Of a stretch of DNA of 63,903 nucleotides, positions 53,683 through 63,727 are shown piece by piece; position 1 is the stretch's first letter, and every line of letters begins with the position of its first letter. This DNA comes from Clostridium drakei (lineage in GTDB: Bacteria; Bacillota; Clostridia; Clostridiales; Clostridiaceae), in assembly GCF_000633595.2 (NCBI RefSeq), contig NZ_JIBU02000012.1, positions 1,561 through 65,463 of the forward strand. The letters run 5' to 3'. Made by a program: the position numbers and the translations under genes. Under the pieces are notes generated by a model that was not told the origin of the DNA, did not search any database, and was given only the letters and a program-made list of their open reading frames with translations.

Positions 53683-53931
53683 ATGAATTTTATACTTGAT
53701 TTAATTCTTCTTGCTTTAGTTATGATTCCTATTATACTAGAATGTATTAAAACTAATAGAAAACGTAAACTTCTTCCAGTTCTTATTTATTTTAATCTTA
53801 TAATAATATCCTTTTTTGAAAGACTAAGAGTAAATAGTCACTTAATAATAACAGCATTATGTGTTAATTTATTTTTTGCAATTAGATTTATATATGTTGA
53901 ATATAATGATGAATATAAAAGAAAAAAGTAG
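53683..53931 (+). CDS. Small membrane protein, function unknown
   Basis: An 82-residue protein with two hydrophobic segments (about residues 3-20 and 32-48) plus a third weaker one (about 53-72), and a basic C-terminus. ATG 53683 follows TAGGGG at 53666-53671. I do not recognise a family. It ends before the terminator at 53973 and is preceded by about 300 nt without another gene. Confidence 0.55.
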   Translation: MNFILDLILLALVMIPIILECIKTNRKRKLLPVLIYFNLIIISFFERLRVNSHLIITALCVNLFFAIRFIYVEYNDEYKRKK

Positions 53932-53972
53932 ATATAATAAGGTATTATATCTTTTGGAATGTACCTTGGTGT

Positions 53973-54017
53973 AAAAAATTCCTCGAATTATTTTAAAGAT
54001 AATTTGAGGAATTTTTT
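53973..54017 (+). terminator. Terminator before the efflux operon
   Basis: A 19-bp stem (53973-53991 with 53999-54017, one G-U pair) with A and T runs. Confidence 0.88.
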
Positions 54018-54028
54018 ATAATATATCT

Positions 54029-54082
54029 ATTGACCACATGGTCGATAAGTATTACAATATATTTATCGACCATGTGGTCAAT
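54029..54082 (+). promoter_or_regulatory. Promoter framed by two TetR-type operators
   Basis: Promoter TTGACC (54030-54035), 17-nt spacer, TACAAT (54053-54058). A perfect 20-bp repeat, ATTGACCACATGGTCGATAA (54029-54048), recurs inverted at 54063-54082. Each half is nearly palindromic (GACCA..GGTC). One site overlaps the -35, the other lies just after the start site, ideal for tight autorepression by the TetR protein. Confidence 0.9.
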
Positions 54083-54108
54083 GAAATATTTTTTTGGAGA
54101 GTGATAAA

Positions 54109-54759
54109 ATGTATGAGAATTTTGAAAAAATATCAGAAGAAAAAAAGAATAGAATTATTAAAGCAGCCTTAAAAGAGTTTGCTGTAAAAGGGTATGAAGA
54201 GGCATCTACTAACAATATTGTAAAAGAAGCAGGTATATCTAAAGGAATGATATTTCATTACTTTGAGAATAAGAAGAATTTATATTTATATATTTTAGAC
54301 TACTGTGCTGAATTATATTTTCAAAAGACAAAAGAAATATGTGAAAAATCTCATAATAGTGCATTCGAAAAGTTTAATCAATTATTGGAAGAGAGAACAG
54401 AATGGCTTAAAGGTGAGATGTATTTAGGAATTATTATCTCAAATGCACTTTTGTGTAATTTACCAAATGAGCTACAAGCCATAGCAACTGAGAAGACTCA
54501 AAGTTTAATAGAAAGAATGAAAAAAGTTATGCTTAATAATATAGATACATCAGATTTTAATAAAAATGTTGATTTAAATAAGGTATTTGATATGTTTTCA
54601 TTTATATTTCAAGCACTTACAATGAGATATTTAAAAAAATACTCTTTTATTCAAAGTGAATTAAAGGAAGAACAAGTGATAAAAGAATTAGAAATGATGA
54701 ATAAAGAACTTACATGTTTTATGGAAATAATAAAATATGGTGTTTGTAAGCAAAAGTAA
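54109..54759 (+). CDS. TetR/AcrR repressor of the efflux operon
   Basis: A 216-residue TetR protein with N-terminal HTH (EFAVKGYEEASTNNIVKEAGISKGMIFHYFENKKNLY, about residues 22-58). ATG 54109 follows GGAGAG. It should bind the paired 20-bp sites upstream and respond to a drug or metabolite that the downstream pump exports. Confidence 0.9.
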   Translation: MYENFEKISEEKKNRIIKAALKEFAVKGYEEASTNNIVKEAGISKGMIFHYFENKKNLYLYILDYCAELYFQKTKEICEKSHNSAFEKFNQLLEERTEWLKGEMYLGIIISNALLCNLPNELQAIATEKTQSLIERMKKVMLNNIDTSDFNKNVDLNKVFDMFSFIFQALTMRYLKKYSFIQSELKEEQVIKELEMMNKELTCFMEIIKYGVCKQK

Positions 54760-54803
54760 ATATAGTTTAGATATTTAAATGAATTTTAAAGAGGAGGGAT
54801 AAA

Positions 54804-55784
54804 ATGAAGAGTCATATAAAAAGAATAATTCCAATATTATTCATAATTCCAATATTATTAAATGGATGCAGTTATTTTAAGTCAAATGATAAAGAAATTA
54901 TTAGTACAGCATCAGCTCAAAGGGAAGTTTTTATTTTTGCTGGAAAAATTGAAGCTGATAATTTTGTAAATTTGTCTTCTAAAATTTCACCATCTAAGGT
55001 TACTAAAGTTAATGTACAAGTGGGAAGTAAAGTTAATGCTGGAGATCCCATTGTGTACCTAGATACCACAGATTTAAAGAATCAACAAAATCAAGCAGAA
55101 GCAAAAGTAAATACAGCTAAGGCTGCTTTGAATAAGGTTCAAAGTAAAGCAAGGCCTGAAGATATATCCATAGCAGAAGCAGCTATAGATAATGATAATA
55201 AAATTTACGAAAATGCTCTTAATAATTATAATCGAATAAAAAAGTTGTATGATACTGGGAATGAAACAAAACAAAATTTAGAACAGATGGAAGCAACTTT
55301 AAATACTGCCAAGGATAAGTTGACTTCAGATAAAGCTACTTTAGATAAACTTAATAATGGTGCGGAAAAAGAGGATATAGCTTCTTCAGAGGCTTTGGTG
55401 AATGAAGCGCAAGTTGCAGTGAATTCAGCTGTAAGTCAAATAAATAATGGAATTATAACTTCACCAATATCTGGAACAGTAAGTGAATGTAACATACATG
55501 TAGGAGAAATTGCAGGAACAGGTGTTACTTTAGTTAAAATTGTAGGCAATAATCAGCTTTATATAGATGGATATGTACCTGAAAATGTGTTTGGAAAAAT
55601 TAAAGTTGGCAAACAGGTAGTTGTTAAAGCAGATGATATACCAGACAAAAGGTTTAAGGGTGAAATATCTATAATAAATCCTATACTTAGTTCTAGTGGT
55701 AAAAATTTAGTTAGAGTTACTTTAAAAGAAGGAAATGATATGTTAAAACCAGGAATGATTACAGAAATAGGACTTAAAGAGTAG
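54804..55784 (+). CDS. HlyD-like efflux adaptor, lipoprotein
   Basis: A 326-residue membrane fusion protein. A lipoprotein signal peptide has its lipobox at L19-N20-G21-C22 (LLNGC). Biotinyl-lipoyl-like segments (VNVQVGSKVNAGDPIVYLD and the ITSPISGTVSECNIHVGE half) flank a coiled-coil hairpin (about residues 90-205, many Ala/Asn/Lys/Glu heptads), and a beta-barrel domain follows. In a monoderm it would sit on the outer face of the membrane. RBS AGGAGGG. Second gene of the TetR operon. Confidence 0.86.
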   Translation: MKSHIKRIIPILFIIPILLNGCSYFKSNDKEIISTASAQREVFIFAGKIEADNFVNLSSKISPSKVTKVNVQVGSKVNAGDPIVYLDTTDLKNQQNQAEAKVNTAKAALNKVQSKARPEDISIAEAAIDNDNKIYENALNNYNRIKKLYDTGNETKQNLEQMEATLNTAKDKLTSDKATLDKLNNGAEKEDIASSEALVNEAQVAVNSAVSQINNGIITSPISGTVSECNIHVGEIAGTGVTLVKIVGNNQLYIDGYVPENVFGKIKVGKQVVVKADDIPDKRFKGEISIINPILSSSGKNLVRVTLKEGNDMLKPGMITEIGLKE

Positions 55785-55801
55785 AGGAGATGAAAAAGCA
55801 T

Positions 55802-56458
55802 ATGAAATCAAAAAAGAAAGTAATAATGAGCAGTATATTAGTAATTATGATAGTAACTATGATAGGAATAGTAGGATATTACTGGTATAATAGTACTCAT
55901 TTTGTTTCTACAGAAGATGCTAAGCTTAATGCAGATTTATTAAAAGTAACGCCTCAAGTATCTGGTAAACTTTTAGAATTTAGTGTTGAAGAAGGAGATA
56001 AGGTAAATAAGGGTCAAATAATTGGAAGACAGGATATGGTTGGACAGGCTAGTGATACCTTAGAAAATGCTATTATTCGTTCTCCTATAGATGGAATAAT
56101 CATAAAAAAACAAGCAAGTGAAGGAGAAATGTGTACAGCAGGTCAGACACTTGCTTATGTAATAAATCAGGATGACATATACGTTACAGCTAATATAGAA
56201 GAAACGAAATTAACTAAATTGAGGTCAGGTGAAAAAGTTGATATTACTATAGATAAATATAAAAGCAAAAAGTTCACTGGGAAAATAGATTCTGTTGGTG
56301 AAGCATCTACTGCTACATTTTCTTTACTTCCAACATCAACCAGCGCTAACTTTACAAAAATTGTGCAAAAGGTACCGGTTAAAATCAAATTAGATAAATA
56401 TAGTAATGTTAAACTTTTACCAGGTATTAATGTAGCAGTTAATATACACATAAGATAA
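55802..56458 (+). CDS. Second HlyD-like adaptor, membrane anchored, no hairpin
   Basis: A 218-residue protein with one N-terminal transmembrane segment (about residues 8-28) and a lipoyl-like fold (STEDAKLNADLLKVTPQVSGKLLEFSVEEGDKVNKGQIIGRQD; IRSPIDGIIIKKQASEGE), but no coiled-coil insert. It is an EmrA-like adaptor with the long helices deleted. The ATG at 55802 is favoured because GAGGAG ends right before ATG 55790, leaving no spacing; the 12-nt spacing to 55802 is long but workable. It lies 17 nt after the first adaptor. Confidence 0.82.
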   Translation: MKSKKKVIMSSILVIMIVTMIGIVGYYWYNSTHFVSTEDAKLNADLLKVTPQVSGKLLEFSVEEGDKVNKGQIIGRQDMVGQASDTLENAIIRSPIDGIIIKKQASEGEMCTAGQTLAYVINQDDIYVTANIEETKLTKLRSGEKVDITIDKYKSKKFTGKIDSVGEASTATFSLLPTSTSANFTKIVQKVPVKIKLDKYSNVKLLPGINVAVNIHIR

Positions 56459-56488
56459 AAGAAAAGATTATAAAGGCAGGTGAAGAGA

Positions 56489-58024
56489 GTGGAACAAAAA
56501 GAATCTCCTTCTTATAAATGGTTATGTTTAGGAATAGTAATTATAGGAACCTTCATGGCGTTTCTTGATACTAGTATTGTAAATATAGCTGTAACAAAAA
56601 TAATGTCTTCTTTCGGATCAACACTAGATAGAACTCAATGGGTTTTAACTGGATATATGTTAGCATCAGGAGCAGTGATACCTCTCACTGGATATTTAGA
56701 GGATACTTTTGGAATGAAAAAAGTATATGTATTCTCTCTAATTGTTTTTACGGTTGGATCATTTATGTGTGGAATTTCATGGAACATAAATGTTTTGATA
56801 TTTTCAAGAGTAGTACAGGCAATAGGTGGGGGAATGATTATGCCTGTTAGTATGTCTATGGTGTATAAAATAATGCCTAAAGATAAAATTGGAATAGCTA
56901 CAGCAATTTATGGAATAGCAGCAATGGCAGCACCAGCTATTGGACCAACTTTAGGTGGATATATAGTTGAATATTTGACTTGGAATTTAATTTTTACAGT
57001 CAACGTTCCTATTGGGATTATGGGAACCTTCTTAGCTATAGTAATTATAAAGGATAGTAAAGGAATAAAAGGACAAAAGTTGGATTATATTGGAGTGTTA
57101 ACTTCAACTTTAGGGTTAGTAAGTATTCTTTATGTTATAGGTGAATGGTCTAATATAGATTGGGGAGAAATAAAATATCCATTATTAATTATATTTGGAA
57201 GCGCTAATTTTATACTATTTGTTGTACAAGAACTCACCACAGATAATCCTTTGTTAGATTTAAGAATATTAAAAATATATAAGTATACTTTAAGTTTAAT
57301 AATAACAAGTATTATAATGTTTGGTATATATGGGTTATTACTCTTGATGCCATTATTCTTACAAAATTTAGTAGGATTAAGTGCTGTGAAAACTGGTATT
57401 ATGATGATGGCTTATGCATTTGGATCAGCCTTATTTATGATGATAAGTGGAAAAATTTCAAGCAAAATTGGAAGTTTACCTTTAATCGCTTTAGGCATGA
57501 TTTTAATGTCAGTTTCAACTTATAAATTGTATTTCTTAAATTTGGATACAAGTAACAGTATTTTTACTTTATTAGTATTTTTAAGAGGAGCTTCAGTAGG
57601 AATGTGCATTATACTGATTCAAAATGAGGGGATGAATGCCTTGCCTAAGGAATTAGTAGGAAGAGGATCTTCTCTTCAAAATACTGTAAAACAAGTAGTT
57701 GGATCCTTGAGTATAACTATACTTACGATATTTCTTCAACATAGACAAAATTTGCATTATTATAGATTAGCGGAGCAATTTAATAGCATAAGTCCTATAA
57801 GTTCAAATTTTTTGAATTCAGCTAAAGAGTATATAGTAGGGAAAGGTTTTGATTCAATAAATCCTCAAATTGGAGGTTTGTATCTTGCCTATTCATATTT
57901 AGGAAAAGAAGCTTATTTGCATGGAATAGATGATGCTTTTATGTTAACCTTATTTATAATATTAGCAACTATACCATTAGTATTTTTGTTTAAAAAAAAT
58001 ATTAAATTAAATGATAATCCATAA
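56489..58024 (+). CDS. DHA2-family MFS drug transporter (EmrB-like)
   Basis: An about 511-residue MFS protein with about 14 transmembrane segments. Motif C-like GIAAMAAPAIGPTLGGYIVEY (about residues 148-168), the D(x)SIVNIA motif near the start and motif A-like region GYLEDTFGMKK support it. Exports drugs by proton antiport with the adaptors. GTG 56489 follows AGGTG with 6-nt spacing; GTG 56480 is the alternative. Last gene; ends at hairpin 58023-58049. Confidence 0.88.
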   Translation: MEQKESPSYKWLCLGIVIIGTFMAFLDTSIVNIAVTKIMSSFGSTLDRTQWVLTGYMLASGAVIPLTGYLEDTFGMKKVYVFSLIVFTVGSFMCGISWNINVLIFSRVVQAIGGGMIMPVSMSMVYKIMPKDKIGIATAIYGIAAMAAPAIGPTLGGYIVEYLTWNLIFTVNVPIGIMGTFLAIVIIKDSKGIKGQKLDYIGVLTSTLGLVSILYVIGEWSNIDWGEIKYPLLIIFGSANFILFVVQELTTDNPLLDLRILKIYKYTLSLIITSIIMFGIYGLLLLMPLFLQNLVGLSAVKTGIMMMAYAFGSALFMMISGKISSKIGSLPLIALGMILMSVSTYKLYFLNLDTSNSIFTLLVFLRGASVGMCIILIQNEGMNALPKELVGRGSSLQNTVKQVVGSLSITILTIFLQHRQNLHYYRLAEQFNSISPISSNFLNSAKEYIVGKGFDSINPQIGGLYLAYSYLGKEAYLHGIDDAFMLTLFIILATIPLVFLFKKNIKLNDNP

Positions 58025-58049
58025 CCATACTGTTTTATACAGTATGGTT
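58023..58049 (+). terminator. Terminator of the efflux operon
   Basis: An 11-bp stem (58023-58033 with 58039-58049), then GGATTTCATTTT; weak T-tract. Confidence 0.7.
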
Positions 58050-58168
58050 GGATTTCATTTTGATATAAAATTTAAAAACATAATAAATTTAGATAAGCTT
58101 AGAGTAAAAGTTAAATACTGTAAGAATTAAAATCTCTTGTTTAATATAATGCTAATAATAAATATAAT

Positions 58169-58687
58169 TTAATGATAAGCCTTAGTGTAAATTGTATTTG
58201 ATAATTTATTTTCTGAATTTGAAGTCATTTCTTCTAAAATATCTAAATATCTTTGAGATACATCAGGACATACTGTTAATATAGTATCTATAACATAGTC
58301 GATATTGTCATTATCAATTTTTTTAGCGTTGCCATTTTCATCAAAAATCATATCTGTACTACTTAAAGAATTGTATATAACATTTGTTATTGGGGATTGC
58401 ATAACTTCATCGCCTTCTATACATTTTTCTGAAAAATATAAAACCCCATCTAGTGCTAAAAATTCTCCGTACACATATTCTTTTGAAGTATTATCTGAAG
58501 GACAATCATATTTGGTATGTTCAACATGTTTTAAATCAAGTATATTTTCTTCCTCTTTTCTTGTCAAAACACATCTTACTTCTAAATCTAATAACCTTTC
58601 CTTCATATGTTCAGAAAAGTTTTCTCCAAATTCGGAGATAAAGTGTTTTACTGATATAGTTTTTTTTATTTTATAATTTTTTCTCAT
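58169..58687 (-). CDS. Hypothetical protein, 172 aa
   Basis: I do not recognise a family. The protein is acidic, soluble, with no signal peptide or transmembrane segment, and contains several Cys (RCVLT, YDCPSD, EKCIEG, TVCPD). RBS AAGGAGGG on the minus strand supports it over the overlapping plus-strand reading frames. It stands alone. Confidence 0.6.
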   Translation of the reverse strand: MRKNYKIKKTISVKHFISEFGENFSEHMKERLLDLEVRCVLTRKEEENILDLKHVEHTKYDCPSDNTSKEYVYGEFLALDGVLYFSEKCIEGDEVMQSPITNVIYNSLSSTDMIFDENGNAKKIDNDNIDYVIDTILTVCPDVSQRYLDILEEMTSNSENKLSNTIYTKAYH

Positions 58688-59259
58688 TAATAAATCCCTC
58701 CTTAAATTACTAAAGCTTTTTTATTGAAGTTTTTGAGATACACAATAAAGTGAATTTTTTAGTTTGATTAATATAAAGCATAGAAAGAATTACATACAGC
58801 ATAAGAACTCTAACTGCTTAAGCAAAAGAGTTCTTATAGCAACCTTAAAAGCTATTTATACATTAAGATAAAATTGAAATATAGTGATAAAAGTTTTATA
58901 AGATAAAAAAACACCTTGTAAAGGTGATGGAAAATTTAATGTAGAAAAAACATTAAGATTTCTAACATTTTAAAGTTATAAATCTTATGTTGTTAAAAAT
59001 TTTAGAATCTTTATTTTTCTACTTAAAAATAAACCTAATATTTTTTTAAGGTTGTACAGTACTGACAACATCTAACTTATTCTTATAGTATATCACAATA
59101 ATTGAAAATTAACAAAATTATTTTATATTCTTCTTTATAGAGTTCATTGAAAATAAAAAATATAGTGTAGTAAAGGTATTAGTTTGTAACACAATTAACA
59201 TTCATTCCATCGTTACAATTGCTAACACCCCCTACATTCTTTATGTGGAACTCCTTTTC
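58688..59259. other. Gene-free region with hairpins
   Basis: About 570 nt with no supported gene. A hairpin ATAAGAACTCT (58801-58811) with AGAGTTCTTAT (58827-58837) may end the DUF975 transcript. A short hairpin CACCTT/AAGGTG (58912-58926) and a GTAAC/GTTAC pair near 59185-59218 are also present. No known regulatory RNA was recognised. Confidence 0.4.
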
Positions 59260-59949
59260 CTAATAAGATTCTTTTAATTCTTCATAAAAATTAGCTTTTG
59301 TAGTTTCGTAATAAGGTGCAATCCATATAAATCCTATGCCTAAGGTTAATATTCCTAGTAAAAACCATCCCAAAAAACTCATTACTAAACAAAATAATCT
59401 GCATTTATGTCCATCCATCATGTTAGTACTTAAATCTATAGCATCTGTGATACTTAAATCAGGATTATCAATTATTATATAATAAGCCATAGAATATTTA
59501 AGAGACGCAATTATTCCAGGAACTATTAAAAGTAAAGTCCATAAAATTATGAATAGAGATTTTATAAGTTCTAATAAAAACAGTTTTCCAAAAAGATTAA
59601 AGCTTTTAAAACCATATAACAAATCTTCAACTAAAGCATTTTGGTTTCTTATTAGTTTTAGGAAAAATAAAGAGGAACCTGCATATAATGCACCACTAAA
59701 TAAGAAACTCAAAAAAGTAATTATATTGTCAGTTGATGAATTGTCCATAAAGTTTAAGTGAATGTGATTATTTAAAAAAGAAATGTGTTGAATTCCATCA
59801 TTAACATTTGATATATTTGAGAAAGAATCAGCAACAAACCAGCATATAAAACAAACAAGTATAGCTTTAAGCCAATTTTCTTTTAGTTTTTCTCTAGCTA
59901 ATCCCTTTAGTTCTTTAGAATTTTTAAAAATGTAATTATCTACAGTCAT
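59260..59949 (-). CDS. DUF975 family membrane protein
   Basis: A 229-residue protein with the DUF975 pattern (AREKLKENWLKAILVCFICWFV at the N-terminus, SMAYYIIIDNPDLSITDAIDLSTNMMDGHKCRLFCLVMSFLGWFLLG). About five transmembrane segments. Function unknown. RBS AGGGGGAATC on the minus strand; no operon partners. Confidence 0.82.
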   Translation of the reverse strand: MTVDNYIFKNSKELKGLAREKLKENWLKAILVCFICWFVADSFSNISNVNDGIQHISFLNNHIHLNFMDNSSTDNIITFLSFLFSGALYAGSSLFFLKLIRNQNALVEDLLYGFKSFNLFGKLFLLELIKSLFIILWTLLLIVPGIIASLKYSMAYYIIIDNPDLSITDAIDLSTNMMDGHKCRLFCLVMSFLGWFLLGILTLGIGFIWIAPYYETTKANFYEELKESY

Positions 59950-60352
59950 AGATGATTCCCCCTAAATTATTAATATTTTTGCTACCTTATAGGTTATATA
60001 ATACTATTTAACATAATATTTGTCAACATGTATAACAATATTTATTATAATGTTTTGCAGCATGATTTTACTTAAAGTATAATATTTAAATAAGAAATAG
60101 TATGAGTATTTAGTACATACTAAAAGTATCTTTATATTTAATATATTTTAAAAGTTTTATTCTGATTCTAAATAAAATAATTTGCTTTGCAATATTTTAT
60201 ATTATGAAAATTGAATAATTTATTTAATGTTATCTGGCGACAATTGAACACATAATATGCATAATTTAACAGTATTGTATTTAGAAATTAGAAAAAACTA
60301 GTATAATATATAATTAATAAGACTATTCCAGTTTTTATAAGGGGGATTTAAA
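59950..60352. other. Divergent intergenic region of DUF975 and the peptidase gene
   Basis: AT-rich and gene-free. TATAAT at 60302-60307 with TTTAGA (60280-60285) 16 nt upstream could drive the peptidase gene. An inverted AGTATG..CATACT sits at about 60099-60121. Confidence 0.4.
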
Positions 60353-63300
60353 ATGAATAAAAGGTTAAAGTCTATAATAGCGTTAACAGTAGTAACAATG
60401 CTGTCATCACAGGCTTTCATTATGGAACTATCAAACAATGTAAAAGCAGAAAGTTCTAATGTGCAAGTAAGTAGTACTATTAATGATTCCTTGGGAGGAT
60501 TCCAATTAGTTTCTAAAAAATGGATTGAAGATTTAAAATCCAATGTATGCATTTATAAACATGTTAAAAGTGGAGCTCAGCTTATATATTTACAGAATGA
60601 TAGTGATAATAAAATGATGTGTGTAAATTTTAGAACTCCTACAAAGGATAATAAAGGAGTTAATCATGTAATAGAACATTCAGTTCTTTATGGTTCTAAA
60701 AATTACCCGGTTAAAGATGTTTTATCTGAAATGGCTAAACAATCCTTAACTACATATTTGAATGCTGTAACTACAAATGATAGTACATTATATCCTGTAT
60801 CAAGTAAAAATGACAAAGATTTTCAAAATTTAATGGGGATATATTTAGATGCTGTTTTTTATCCTAATGTATTAAAAGATAAAAGAATTTTTGAGCAAGA
60901 GGGTATAAGATATGAATTGAACTCGCCTAATGATGATTTAACATATAATGGTGTAGTATATAATGAAATGAAGGGAAATTATTCTTCACCTGATTGGGTA
61001 CTAGATAGAGCTGTGAATCAATCACTTTTTCCAGATACATCATATAAGTATGAAGCTGGAGGTGCTCCTGATGAAATGCCTAATCTAACTTATGAGGAGT
61101 TTTTAAAAACTTATAATGAAAATTATAACCCTGCAAATAGCTATTTGTACTTATATGGAAAGATGGATATTGATAAAACATTGAAGTTTATAGGGGAAAA
61201 GTATCTAAATAATTTTGATAAAAAAGAGGTAAACACTGAATTACAACTTCAGAAGCCTTTTAATCAAAGTGTAGAAAAAACTGTAGAATACTCTTTACCA
61301 GAAGGAGCATCTACTAAAAATAAAAGCTATTTGAGTTTGAATTATGTAATTGATAAAAATACAAATAAGGATGTAGTAGAAGCATTTTCTTTCCTTCAAA
61401 CTTTACTAGGTGGAATACCATCTTCTCCAATAAAAAAAGCACTAAAGGATAATGGTTTTGGTGAAAATGTCAGCATTAAATTTGATTTCTCAGGAATTCA
61501 ACCAGTTTTTAGTATAATTGCAGAAAATGTAGATGAAAGTCAAAAGGATAAGTTTAAGCAGGTTGTAAATGACAGTTTAAAAAATATAGTACAAAATGGT
61601 TTTGATGATCAATTATTAAATTCAATTTATAAAGTATATGAATTAAATAATCGTATGGTAAAAGGTGATTATGCTCTTGCTTATGATGTGCTTATTATGA
61701 GAAGCTGGATGCATGAAGGAGACCCTATTGCTTATTTAAATGTAGATTCTGATATTGCAAATATAAAAGAGAAAGTTAAACCAGAACATTTTAAAGAGCT
61801 TATAAAGACTTATCTATTAGATAATAAAAGTTCATCTTTAGTAGTTTTGAAACCTGTGACAGGTCTTGAAAATAAGAAAGAAGTTGAGTTGAAATCTAAA
61901 CTTGCAGCATATAAAGCATCACTTTCTAAGGATCAACTTGATTCACTAGTTAGAAGTACTCAGGATTTAAAGAAATGGCAAAATACACCGCCTACCAAAG
62001 AAGAATTGAATACACTGCCAACGCTTACTCGTGAGGATATAAATACAAATACAAAAGAATATAAGACTGTAGAAAAAACAGAAAGTGGAGTTAAAGTTTT
62101 AGAACATCCTATATATACTAATGGTATAGATTTTACTACGTTATATTTTGATACCAGTACAGTACCTCAAGATAAACTTGGATATGTTTATTTATTAAGT
62201 AATGTTCTTGGTAATATAGCTACAAAAAATTATTCCAAAGATGATTTAAGAGAACAAACTTTAATTAACAGTGGAGGAATTACACTTTCTCCAGAATGTG
62301 TAGTAAATCATGAAGATAGTAATTTGTATTATCCAAAGATGACAGTTACATTGATGCCTTTAAATGAAAATTTAAAAAATGGTTTTAATATTTTAAATGA
62401 GATAATATTTAATAGTAATTTAAATGATAAACCTCGTTTAAAAGAAATAATAAGCAATTTAAAAATTCAAAGAGAACAGCAGTTAGCGTATAATGGAAAC
62501 TTATTGGGTAAAGAGAAGTTGTTATCATATATGTCTGAATCTGGTAAATACAATGCTTATAAAGATGACGGATTTTACTCTTTATTATGTGACTTAGATA
62601 AAAATTTTGATAGCAAAAGTGATGAAATTATAAAAAACTTGAAACAAGTTAGAGAGCTTGTATTTAACAAAAAAGATTTGATAGTAAGTTTTACTGGAAA
62701 TGAAGAGAATTATAAAACTTTTGCTGATAATTTAAACTATTTCTTATCTGATTTAAAAAATAAAAATCTTAAAAAATATAAATATAGTTTTGATGATTCA
62801 ACAATAAATGAAGGGTTAATTATTCCTTCAACTGTTCAATATGTGTATAAAGGTGGAGATCTTAAAAAGTCAGGTTATACTGAAAATGGTAAAATTAAGG
62901 TTCTTGAAAATATATTAAATATGGATTATTTGTCTCCTATTATAAGAGAGAGAGACGGAGCCTATGGAGCTTATATGGGAGTAGATAATAATAAAGTTGT
63001 ATTTTCATCTTATAGAGATCCTAATCTTCAAAAGACAATAGATACATTTAATCAAACGCCTGAATTTTTGAAGAATTTCAATGCTGATGAGAAACAAATG
63101 ACTAATTATATAATAGGTACAGTAGGGCAGGAGGATAATAAATATAGTAAATTAGATCAATATTATGGAGCTGCTGCTGATGGAATTATAGCTGATAATT
63201 TATATTTAACAGGAACTAAGCAGTCAGATTTGGAAAAGGAGAGAAGAGATATTATATCTACAACAGCAGAAGATATAAGAAATTTTGCACCAGTTATGGA

Positions 63301-63727
63301 TGCGGTTTTAAAGCAAAATTATCTATGTGTTGTAGGTGGAGAAACGAAGATAGAAGAAAGCAAGAAAAATTTTATGACTATAAAAAATGTACTAACTTCT
63401 AAAGAAGAAAAAGGAAATATAATAAATATGGAGAAGAAAGATAATGTATCTTCAAATAAAACATGGACATTTAAATTTGCAAAAGATTTAGATAAAGTAA
63501 CAGTAAATACTGCCAATGTATATGTATTAAATGATAAAAATCAGCAGGTTAAGGTGAATGTATCTTATGATAAAGATAATAAGGCCATTAAAGTGGCACC
63601 AGTTAATTCTTATGAAAAGGGTAAAAAGTATACTATATTTATAAAAGATATTCAGTCTGTTCAAAAGGATAAAACATCATCTAAGCTTATTGCTCCTGTA
63701 AATATGGAGTTTGTAATTGAAAAGTAG
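60353..63727 (+). CDS. Secreted M16C (PreP/falcilysin-like) metallopeptidase
   Basis: An 1124-residue protein. A signal peptide spans about residues 1-33 (basic start, hydrophobic core, NNVKAES cleavage region). The M16 zinc motif HxxEH is HVIEH at 105-109, with the distal Glu in YNEMKGNYSS (about 203-212). Two M16 halves joined by a linker (about 480-540) form the PreP-type clamshell, and a C-terminal SbsA-like Ig domain (about 1035-1124: WTFKFAKDLDKVTVNTANVYV...KGKKYTIFIKDI) likely helps surface display. It would degrade peptides outside the cell. RBS AAGGGGG. Monocistronic. Confidence 0.87.
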   Translation: MNKRLKSIIALTVVTMLSSQAFIMELSNNVKAESSNVQVSSTINDSLGGFQLVSKKWIEDLKSNVCIYKHVKSGAQLIYLQNDSDNKMMCVNFRTPTKDNKGVNHVIEHSVLYGSKNYPVKDVLSEMAKQSLTTYLNAVTTNDSTLYPVSSKNDKDFQNLMGIYLDAVFYPNVLKDKRIFEQEGIRYELNSPNDDLTYNGVVYNEMKGNYSSPDWVLDRAVNQSLFPDTSYKYEAGGAPDEMPNLTYEEFLKTYNENYNPANSYLYLYGKMDIDKTLKFIGEKYLNNFDKKEVNTELQLQKPFNQSVEKTVEYSLPEGASTKNKSYLSLNYVIDKNTNKDVVEAFSFLQTLLGGIPSSPIKKALKDNGFGENVSIKFDFSGIQPVFSIIAENVDESQKDKFKQVVNDSLKNIVQNGFDDQLLNSIYKVYELNNRMVKGDYALAYDVLIMRSWMHEGDPIAYLNVDSDIANIKEKVKPEHFKELIKTYLLDNKSSSLVVLKPVTGLENKKEVELKSKLAAYKASLSKDQLDSLVRSTQDLKKWQNTPPTKEELNTLPTLTREDINTNTKEYKTVEKTESGVKVLEHPIYTNGIDFTTLYFDTSTVPQDKLGYVYLLSNVLGNIATKNYSKDDLREQTLINSGGITLSPECVVNHEDSNLYYPKMTVTLMPLNENLKNGFNILNEIIFNSNLNDKPRLKEIISNLKIQREQQLAYNGNLLGKEKLLSYMSESGKYNAYKDDGFYSLLCDLDKNFDSKSDEIIKNLKQVRELVFNKKDLIVSFTGNEENYKTFADNLNYFLSDLKNKNLKKYKYSFDDSTINEGLIIPSTVQYVYKGGDLKKSGYTENGKIKVLENILNMDYLSPIIRERDGAYGAYMGVDNNKVVFSSYRDPNLQKTIDTFNQTPEFLKNFNADEKQMTNYIIGTVGQEDNKYSKLDQYYGAAADGIIADNLYLTGTKQSDLEKERRDIISTTAEDIRNFAPVMDAVLKQNYLCVVGGETKIEESKKNFMTIKNVLTSKEEKGNIINMEKKDNVSSNKTWTFKFAKDLDKVTVNTANVYVLNDKNQQVKVNVSYDKDNKAIKVAPVNSYEKGKKYTIFIKDIQSVQKDKTSSKLIAPVNMEFVIEK

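Noticed and set aside
58305-58676. 123-residue plus-strand ORF
   Set aside because: It lies opposite the 172-residue minus-strand ORF, which has a strong RBS AAGGAGGG; the plus frame has none.
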